Shown piece after piece: positions 58,940 through 64,000 of a stretch of 64,000 nt of DNA. Source of the DNA: Bacillota bacterium (GTDB lineage Bacteria > Bacillota > Clostridia > Oscillospirales > Acutalibacteraceae). The notes beneath the pieces were generated by a model. That model was not told the DNA's origin. It saw only the letters and a program-made list of their open reading frames with translations, and did not search any database. The stretch covers positions 62,001 to 126,000 of the forward strand of contig JAEZGM010000002.1 of NCBI GenBank assembly GCA_023416955.1, read 5' to 3'. Position numbers and translations under genes: made by a program. Numbering within the stretch: the first letter of the stretch is position 1; each line of letters starts with the position of its first letter.

Positions 58940-59527
58940 CTAAATTAATTCGGGGTACTCGGGGATACGCTGATACTGGAATAAACGAAGAATGGAATCG
59001 CCGTTCTGTACCCTGCGGCAGACATCATCTTTGCAGAGCGTAAACTGATGAAACCGCTTCTGCGCGCTTGGAACATCGGAATAGACTTTCCAGTACCCGG
59101 TCAGCTTGCAGTCCTGCCTGTTTTCAATAAAACCGATCACGTCTTCCAGCGGATAGCTCAGAAACAAACCGATTTCATGCGGCACACACTGTGCCCGGCA
59201 GCGCTCCTTCAAGGAGTAAAGCACCGTGCTCAGGCTGTACCATTCGCTGTAACCGCTGTTCATCAGGAACTGCTTGTTTTCTGGCAGCATCAGCTCGCGC
59301 CAAAGCAGATCGGGCTGGTAAACCAACACAAGCGTGTGCGTGCTGTAGCGGCACAGTATTTCCATCCGAATCCCGGTCATATTCAGAGAGCGGTTATAAA
59401 CGCGGAGTAGATCATCCAGATTTTCACCGGCGTTTTTTTGAACAGAAATCAGATTCGCTGATTTTATTCCGGCCAAAGCGGGAGCGCAATGATTTGCGAG
59501 CAGATTGTCAAACTGACGGACTGTCAT
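58940..59527 (-). CDS. DUF3793 family protein
   Basis: About 195 residues, matching the DUF3793 family known in anaerobic Firmicutes and often next to flavodoxin and feo genes. Typical features are FDNLLANHCAPALAGIKSANLIS at the N-terminus (split near residue 5-28), LVYQPDLLWREL, and HEIGLFLSYPLEDVIGFI with TGYWKVYSDV. Function unknown; context suggests iron or flavin metabolism. The ATG at 59527 with AAAGGTG is preferred to a GTG four codons earlier. It is first in the operon with flavodoxin. Confidence 0.85.
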   Translation of the reverse strand: MTVRQFDNLLANHCAPALAGIKSANLISVQKNAGENLDDLLRVYNRSLNMTGIRMEILCRYSTHTLVLVYQPDLLWRELMLPENKQFLMNSGYSEWYSLSTVLYSLKERCRAQCVPHEIGLFLSYPLEDVIGFIENRQDCKLTGYWKVYSDVPSAQKRFHQFTLCKDDVCRRVQNGDSILRLFQYQRIPEYPELI

Positions 59528-59550
59528 TGTGGTACGCACCTTTCCATATG

Positions 59551-59568
59551 AGTTAGCATATGCTAACT
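59551..59568. promoter_or_regulatory. iron-box operator 1 (DtxR-like palindrome)
   Basis: AGTTAGCATATGCTAACT is a perfect 18-base palindrome just downstream of the -10 of the DUF3793-flavodoxin promoter. The TTAGC/GCTAA arms resemble DtxR/IdeR-type boxes. A near copy lies before feoB and a relative lies at the feoA promoter. Confidence 0.75.
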
Positions 59569-59574
59569 ATAGAG

Positions 59575-59604
59575 ATGATAGCATATGGCTTTTTGAAATG
59601 TCAA
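59575..59604 (-). promoter_or_regulatory. promoter of the DUF3793-flavodoxin operon
   Basis: On the minus strand TTGACA (59599-59604) and TATCAT (59575-59580) are 18 bases apart, and the iron-box palindrome covers the likely start site. Confidence 0.7.
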
Positions 59605-59637
59605 GATTTTTTTAAAGAAATTTTGTTTTCGCTTCTC

Positions 59638-59801
59638 TAGGACTTGTTTGTAAAATGGTGAGTCCTGTGCGAATCGCTAAAATAATGACATGAAATTGAG
59701 TAGCCAAGCGAACCAAGTTTACCCGTGAGAAGAAAAACCGAAATAAAAACTTGCGTTTATGGGTTTTATTCCGCTGTTTTTCTTTTTATTAACAAGACCT
59801 A
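59638..59801. mobile_element. MITE-like element, 164-bp family, copy 2
   Basis: Inverted copy of the element at 12974-13137, identical in length, with TAGGACTTGTTTGTAAA and AACAAGACCTA at the ends. It lies exactly between the two divergent iron-regulated promoters. Confidence 0.75.
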
Positions 59802-59842
59802 ATTATCATGTCCCAAATCGCAAAAAATTGATGAAGATGGTA

Positions 59843-59871
59843 TTGACAATTACTGTTAAGTAGACTAAACT
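59843..59871 (+). promoter_or_regulatory. promoter of the feo operon
   Basis: TTGACA (59843-59848) and TAAACT (59866-59871) are exactly 17 bases apart, directly followed by an operator palindrome. Confidence 0.75.
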
Positions 59872-59872
59872 A

Positions 59873-59898
59873 TTAGTAAGTTAGCAAACGCTTACTAA
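59873..59898. promoter_or_regulatory. iron-box operator 2 at the feo promoter
   Basis: TTAGTAAG and CTTACTAA are inverted arms around a centre containing TTAGCAAACG. It begins one base after the -10 box, so a bound repressor would cover the start site. Confidence 0.65.
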
Positions 59899-59927
59899 GC
59901 GAATCATATAAAACAGGAGGAATCAGT

Positions 59928-60140
59928 ATGCCTCTCACGATGGCTCAGCCGGGCGTGCAGAACAAAATCAATGGAATCCACGGCAAAGATGAAACCAGAC
60001 GTTTTCTCGAGAATCTGGGGTTTGTCATTGGCGGGAATGTCACGGTTGTTTCCGAAATTGGTGGGAATATGATTGTGAATGTAAAGGATGCGCGCATTGC
60101 AATCAGCAAAAGTATGGCGAACCGAATCATGGTGGCTTAA
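59928..60140 (+). CDS. feoA: FeoA-domain protein, first copy
   Basis: A 70-residue SH3-like FeoA protein (GIHGKDETRRFLENLGFVIGGNVTVVSEIGGNMIV and ARIAISKSMANRIMV within it). FeoA proteins bind the FeoB system and support ferrous iron uptake. GGAGG lies eight bases before the ATG. It is first of three feo genes. It differs clearly from the second FeoA; the pair may form a heteromer. Confidence 0.92.
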   Translation: MPLTMAQPGVQNKINGIHGKDETRRFLENLGFVIGGNVTVVSEIGGNMIVNVKDARIAISKSMANRIMVA

Positions 60141-60178
60141 AAGGCAGCCAATTCAACATCATATCAGGAGGGTAAAAT

Positions 60179-60397
60179 ATGACATTGAAAGATGCAAAGG
60201 TCGGCACTACGGTAACTGTCACGGCGTTAAAGGGAATTGGCCCTGTGAAACGCAGAATTATGGACATGGGAATTACGAAAGGCGTACAGATTTACGTACG
60301 CAAGGTTGCACCCTTAGGGGATCCGTTGGAAATTACGGTAAGGAATTATGAACTCTCCCTCCGTAAAGCAGATGCAGAAAACATTGAAGTGGCGTAG
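60179..60397 (+). CDS. feoA: FeoA-domain protein, second copy
   Basis: A 72-residue FeoA protein with the classic pattern: LKGIGPVKRRIMDMGITKGVQIYV and GDPLEITVRNYELSLRKADAENIEV (each cited in part). It starts 38 bases after the first copy, behind AGGAGG. Two FeoA genes before feoB is a common Clostridial layout. Confidence 0.94.
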   Translation: MTLKDAKVGTTVTVTALKGIGPVKRRIMDMGITKGVQIYVRKVAPLGDPLEITVRNYELSLRKADAENIEVA

Positions 60398-60429
60398 TCA
60401 GATGACGAGGCCAAATTTTTATGTTTCAT

Positions 60430-60447
60430 GGTTAGCATACGCTAACT
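60430..60447. promoter_or_regulatory. iron-box operator 3, upstream of feoB
   Basis: GGTTAGCATACGCTAACT matches 16 of 18 positions of operator 1. It lies between feoA2 and feoB, 24 bases before the feoB start, and could serve an internal promoter or roadblock. No clear -35/-10 pair accompanies it. Confidence 0.65.
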
Positions 60448-60471
60448 AGATATTTCGAAGGGGGACGTATC

Positions 60472-62613
60472 ATGTCAATCAAAATCGCGCTTGCCGGAAA
60501 TCCGAACTGCGGCAAAACAACCATGTTCAACGATCTGACAGGCAGCTCGCAATATGTAGGAAACTGGCCGGGCGTTACTGTGGAAAAGAAGGAAGGAAAG
60601 CTCAAGGGCCATAAAGATGTCACAGTGGTTGACCTTCCGGGTATCTATTCGCTATCTCCTTATACGCTGGAGGAAGTGGTTACCCGAAATTATTTAGTCA
60701 AAGAGCATCCCGATGTGATCATCAACCTGATCGACGCTTCCAATATTGAGCGCAACCTATATCTGACGACTCAGCTTGTGGAGATTGGAATTCCTGTGAT
60801 TATCGCATTAAATATGATTGATATCGTAAGAAAAAAAGGCGATAAAATTGATACACAGAAATTAAGCGCGGCTCTTGGCTGCGCTGTGGTTGAAACCTCC
60901 GCAGTAAAAGGATTCGGCTCAAAAGAGGTTGCCGAACAGGCAATTGCTATGGCGAAGAGAAATGCCGTGACAGTGCCGCAGCATTCCTTCAGCGACGGTA
61001 TTGAAAAAGCGCTTTCCGAAGTGAGCACGCTTTGTGCGGGCGCTGTTCCGGAGCAGCACGCGCGCTGGTATGCGGTCAAGCTGTTTGAACGCGATGAAAA
61101 AGTGCAGGAAGACGTTAAGCTGGATGAAGGCGTTTCGGCGAAAATCGAAGCGGTTATCGCTGAATGTGAAACAAAAGAAGACGATGACTCTGAAAGCATC
61201 ATTACCAACGAACGGTATGAATACATTGGAAAGCTCGTTTCAAAGTGCGTACATAAACAGAACCCGGGCATGACCGTGTCCGATAAAATCGACCGCATTG
61301 TTACGAACCGCTGGCTGGCTCTTCCAATTTTCGCCGTGATTATGTTCGTTGTGTACTATATTTCTATTTCGTGGATTGGCTCCATCGTGACCGACTGGAC
61401 GAACGACACTTTGTTCGGTGAAATTATTCAGCCCGGTGTCGCCGGATTCCTTGCCTCGGTCGGCGCGGCAGACTGGCTTTCAAGCCTGATTGTGGACGGT
61501 ATCATCGGCGGTGTAGGCGCGGTTCTTGGCTTTGTTCCGCAGATGATCATTCTGTTCTTCTTCCTTTCTGTTCTGGAGGACTGCGGCTATATGGCGCGCG
61601 TTGCGTTCATCATGGACCGCGTGTTCCGTAAATTTGGCTTATCCGGCAAGAGTTTCATTCCGCTCCTGATCGCTTCCGGATGCGGCGTACCGGGAATTAT
61701 GGCTTCCCGTACGATTGAAAATGAAAAAGACCGCAGAATGACCATTATGGTCACAACATTTATTCCCTGTTCCGCAAAGCTGCCGGTTATCGCTCTTGTG
61801 GGTGCGTCGTTCTTCCCGGGTTCGCCGTGGGTTGCGCCCGGCATGTACTTCCTTGGAATTGTCATGGTAATCATCTCCGGAATTATCCTGAAGAAGACGA
61901 AGCTGTTTGCCGGTGATCCCGCTCCGTTTGTTATGGAGCTGCCGCAGTATCATATCCCGGGTGCAAAAGGCATTTTCATTCATATCTGGGAGCGCGCGAA
62001 GGCCTTTATCATTAAGGCAGGTACGATTATCTTTGCCGCCAGCGGAATTATTTGGTTCCTTTCCAGCTTCGCGTGGAACCTGCAGATGGTGGAGCAGAAT
62101 CAGAGCATCCTCGCTTCCATCGGCCGTGTAATTGCCCCGATTTTTGTACCGCTTGGCTTCGGCACATGGCAGGCTGCCGTTACTACAATTACCGGCTTGG
62201 TCGCAAAAGAAAATCTTGTCGGCACATTCGCCGTGCTGTACGGCCTGAAGGGTGCTTCCGAAGGCGACCCGGCGATGATCGGCGAGTTCGCAAAGCTGTT
62301 TACTTCTGTCAGCGCAATGTCGTTTATGGTGTTCAACCTGCTGTGCGCACCGTGCTTTGCGGCAATCGGCGCAATACACCGTGAAATGGGCGACAGAAAG
62401 TGGACCTTCATCGCGGTAGGCTACCAGATGCTGCTTGCTTATGTGGTGGCGTTCATGGTAAATCAGTTCGGAAACGTTCTGGTTCTTGGTCAGCCGTTTG
62501 GTGTTGCTACCGCAATTGCCTTGGTTGTTTTGGCCGGATTCCTCTATCTTCTGCTGCGCAGTCATCACCCGGACTCAAAAAGCTCATTAAAGGATTCACA
62601 AATGAGCGCATAA
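60472..62613 (+). CDS. feoB: ferrous iron transport protein FeoB
   Basis: A 713-residue membrane protein. The N-terminal G domain has GNPNCGKTT (G1), the switch region with DLPGIYSLSPYTLEE (G3), and NMID (G4). A GDI-like helical domain (about 165-265) follows, then about 10 membrane helices with GCGVPGIMASRTI and CSAKLPVIAL, the Gate motifs with the pore Cys. It imports Fe2+. RBS GAAGGGGG precedes the ATG. It is the main gene of the iron operon. Confidence 0.97.
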   Translation: MSIKIALAGNPNCGKTTMFNDLTGSSQYVGNWPGVTVEKKEGKLKGHKDVTVVDLPGIYSLSPYTLEEVVTRNYLVKEHPDVIINLIDASNIERNLYLTTQLVEIGIPVIIALNMIDIVRKKGDKIDTQKLSAALGCAVVETSAVKGFGSKEVAEQAIAMAKRNAVTVPQHSFSDGIEKALSEVSTLCAGAVPEQHARWYAVKLFERDEKVQEDVKLDEGVSAKIEAVIAECETKEDDDSESIITNERYEYIGKLVSKCVHKQNPGMTVSDKIDRIVTNRWLALPIFAVIMFVVYYISISWIGSIVTDWTNDTLFGEIIQPGVAGFLASVGAADWLSSLIVDGIIGGVGAVLGFVPQMIILFFFLSVLEDCGYMARVAFIMDRVFRKFGLSGKSFIPLLIASGCGVPGIMASRTIENEKDRRMTIMVTTFIPCSAKLPVIALVGASFFPGSPWVAPGMYFLGIVMVIISGIILKKTKLFAGDPAPFVMELPQYHIPGAKGIFIHIWERAKAFIIKAGTIIFAASGIIWFLSSFAWNLQMVEQNQSILASIGRVIAPIFVPLGFGTWQAAVTTITGLVAKENLVGTFAVLYGLKGASEGDPAMIGEFAKLFTSVSAMSFMVFNLLCAPCFAAIGAIHREMGDRKWTFIAVGYQMLLAYVVAFMVNQFGNVLVLGQPFGVATAIALVVLAGFLYLLLRSHHPDSKSSLKDSQMSA

Positions 62614-62691
62614 TGCGTAAGTATATTTGTAAAAAGTGATTTCGTCAGATGACGTTCAGTTTGTTCTATGTGTCATAAGGAGGTTTTTATT

Positions 62692-62847
62692 ATGGCAGCA
62701 ACAATTATTATCAGTGTAGTTGTTTTAGGTGCGATGGCGGCGGCAATTCGATACATTGTGAAGTCGCACCGTGAAGGAAAATGTGTCGGGTGTTCCGGCG
62801 ACTGCGGCGGTCATTGTGAAAATTGCCACCCGGCGCATAACAAGTAA
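62692..62847 (+). CDS. FeoB-associated Cys-rich membrane protein (51 aa)
   Basis: A 51-residue protein missed by length cut-offs: one N-terminal membrane helix (about 2-22, ATIIISVVVLGAMAAAI) and a C-terminal tail with five Cys and two His (CVGCSGDCGGHCENCHPAH). It matches the FeoB-associated Cys-rich family encoded behind feoB in many Firmicutes; the tail may bind iron on the inner face. AAGGAGG lies eight bases before the ATG at 62692. Confidence 0.88.
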   Translation: MAATIIISVVVLGAMAAAIRYIVKSHREGKCVGCSGDCGGHCENCHPAHNK

Positions 62848-62860
62848 AAATTATCAAACA

Positions 62861-62898
62861 AAAACAGGCGCAAGCGAACTGCTTTGCGTCTGTTTTTT
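62861..62898 (+). terminator. terminator of the feo operon
   Basis: AAACAG-CGCAA pairs with TTGCG-CTGTTT (one mismatch inside) and is followed by a run of T. Confidence 0.75.
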
Positions 62899-62924
62899 TA
62901 CACGTTTACTGGTTTAGGGGTATA

Positions 62925-63025
62925 TAGTCAGTTAATTTGAAAACAAGATCAATCACCAAGCGTAAAATCCATAAATCAAAGATTTTGCGCTTGCCTCTTG
63001 GATGTTTTCTAAAGTGAACTGACTA
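62925..63025. mobile_element. TAGTCAGTT MITE-like element, 101-bp copy F
   Basis: TAGTCAGTTAATTTGAAAAC and AAAGTGAACTGACTA bound 101 bases. An inner stem CAAGCGTAAAATC/GATTTTGCGCTTG is conserved with copies D and E. It lies between the feo terminator and the flavodoxin-like gene. Confidence 0.77.
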
Positions 63026-63110
63026 TAAAAGATAAAATTATGCCGGACAAGGCAAGCCGGAATTTTGACTTAAACCGACGGGGCTTCAGATCCTAAACAA
63101 TGCATGAGAT

Positions 63111-63518
63111 TCAGCTAACGATTCCTTTGGCAAATTTCCTCGCGGCGGCCAAATCGTCCGCATTCGGGTGGCCTTTATGCATGACCGCAAACGCGCCTCT
63201 GCAATGGAATTCTCTGCTGTCCGCTTTAATGTTGCGCTCCTCCAGCAGCTTTTTCATTTGCGGGTAGGAAGATTTTAATACCGCCGCCGTGCTGAAAACC
63301 ACAACTTTTTTAATGTTGGCGCCAAGCTGATTGATGAAGTCTTTCATTTGCTGGTCAACCCCAGCGGCGTACACCGCGGCGCCAAGAAAAAGTACATCCG
63401 TATCCTGCGCCACCCCGTGCTCAATGGAAAGAGCCTCGCAGCCTGTCGCCTGCGCAATCGCATCCGCAACTTTTTTGGTATTCCCAGACTTTGATAAGTA
63501 ACGTACTTCAATATGCAT
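63111..63518 (-). CDS. flavodoxin-like domain protein
   Basis: A 135-residue flavodoxin-fold protein with the FMN phosphate loop YLSKSGNTKKVADAIA and a GAAVYAAGVDQQMKDF segment. It lacks the acidic middle loop of electron-carrier flavodoxins and resembles the small flavodoxin-family proteins often found alone near iron or redox genes. It is a separate minus-strand unit convergent with the feo operon. A redox role is likely but unproven. Confidence 0.82.
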   Translation of the reverse strand: MHIEVRYLSKSGNTKKVADAIAQATGCEALSIEHGVAQDTDVLFLGAAVYAAGVDQQMKDFINQLGANIKKVVVFSTAAVLKSSYPQMKKLLEERNIKADSREFHCRGAFAVMHKGHPNADDLAAARKFAKGIVS

Positions 63519-63696
63519 ATGAATTCTCCTTACTAAATTATTTGTATTTTATACTATTAAATTGTAATAAATGTTTATGCCTAAGTCAACACTATTTTCG
63601 ATAATTTACAATTCGGTCATCAATTAATAAAGTAAAATTGCACAAATTATCCCCGGATTATAGCCCGAAGATTTTTGCTTGTATCCAAATTGATGT

Positions 63697-63708
63697 ATTG
63701 TATACAAT
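63697..63708. promoter_or_regulatory. palindrome upstream of the GntR regulator
   Basis: ATTGTATACAAT is a perfect 12-base palindrome. A related half, TTGTATCCAA, lies just upstream. It sits about 45 bases before the GntR start and is a plausible autoregulatory operator. Confidence 0.45.
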
Positions 63709-63750
63709 GTGGTATTCTGAGTACATAAGAATTAAGAGGTGATTTGCAGC

Positions 63751-64000
63751 GTGGATACAATCCCGGTCAACAGCAGAGAATACATTTACCGGTGTTTGAA
63801 AGAGGAAATCGTAGGCTTTAAGTTAAAGCCGGGGCAGTCCATCGGTGAAAACATGCTTTGCGAGCGTTTCGGCGTGTCGCGCACCCCGATTCGATCCGTA
63901 TTGCAGCGCCTCAGCAACGAAGCGCTTGTGAGCGTAATACCGTATAAGGGCTCCTATGTATCGCTCCTGAATTACGATGACATCTGCCAGATGATTTATA
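63751..64000 (+). CDS. GntR-family transcriptional regulator (partial, cut by window end)
   Basis: The first 83 codons of a GntR-family (FadR/FCD-like) regulator. The winged-helix reads REYIYRCLKEEIVGFKLKPG, GENMLCERFGVSRTPIRSVL and QRLSNEALVSVIPYKGSYV. The start is GTG with AGAGGTGA nine bases upstream. The effector domain lies beyond the window, so ligand and target are unknown. Confidence 0.85.
   Translation, partial: MDTIPVNSREYIYRCLKEEIVGFKLKPGQSIGENMLCERFGVSRTPIRSVLQRLSNEALVSVIPYKGSYVSLLNYDDICQMIY

Noticed and set aside
59638..59801. Riboswitch or small RNA between the divergent iron operons
   Set aside because: The segment is repeated in inverted form upstream of asnS with matching ends, which fits a mobile element rather than a locus-specific RNA.

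Overview
The window looks like chromosomal DNA of a low-to-mid GC, anaerobic, Gram-positive Firmicute of class Clostridia, most likely a Ruminococcaceae/Oscillospiraceae-type organism. This is an inference from gene content: a GlgB-GlgC-GlgD-GlgA glycogen cluster with the GlgD paralogue, a T-box leader before leuA, a TPP riboswitch before thiT, two-subunit iron-sulfur serine dehydratase, a FeoA-FeoA-FeoB operon with a Cys-rich partner, a DUF3793 protein, a SpoIID-domain protein, and strong AGGAGG ribosome sites with frequent TTG starts. I see no phage, CRISPR array, rRNA or full insertion sequence. Almost everything is housekeeping or regulatory.

Layout. 1-11 kb: MYG1-like hydrolase, a heterodimeric ABC exporter with a divergent AraC regulator, a secreted repeat protein, a chemoreceptor and a TetR regulator. 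11-19 kb: tRNA-Ser(GGA) with a duplicated 3' end, ApbE, AsnS, hemerythrin, a CFI-box zinc-ribbon protein, a DtxR/MntR-type regulator and an ABC-F ATPase. 19-30 kb: two citrate synthase paralogues about 6 kb apart, flanking a cysteine/methionine operon (PLP lyase, cysteine synthase-like enzyme, methyltransferase) and a SpoIID protein, then GAPDH and thiT. 30-42 kb: serine dehydratase, glycogen operon, GH3 hexosaminidase, phosphatases, XRE regulator. 42-48 kb: T-box leuA-leuB, azlCD exporter, dCMP deaminase, rsmA. 49-55 kb: an atypical orphan response regulator divergent from a MacAB-type efflux operon. 55-59 kb: transsulfuration pair (MetB-like and MalY/PatB-like). 58-63 kb: iron regulon (flavodoxin, DUF3793, feoAAB and accessory). 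63.7 kb to the end: a GntR regulator cut by the window edge.

The most noteworthy signals are outside the large genes. (1) A 32-codon ORF with seven cysteine codons, a perfect Shine-Dalgarno and its own promoter lies before a terminator hairpin upstream of the cysteine operon, the layout of a cysteine-responsive leader-peptide attenuator. (2) A MITE-like family with ends TAGTCAGTTAAC/GTTAACTGACTA is present in six copies of exactly two sizes (67 and 101 bp). (3) A second MITE-like family is present as two 164-bp copies in opposite orientation. (4) Three DtxR-like palindromes mark the iron genes, two of them placed just downstream of divergent promoters separated by one of the MITEs. (5) Two paired-hairpin repeats sit between convergent genes. 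(6) Several regulators or enzymes lack expected key residues or use non-ATG starts.
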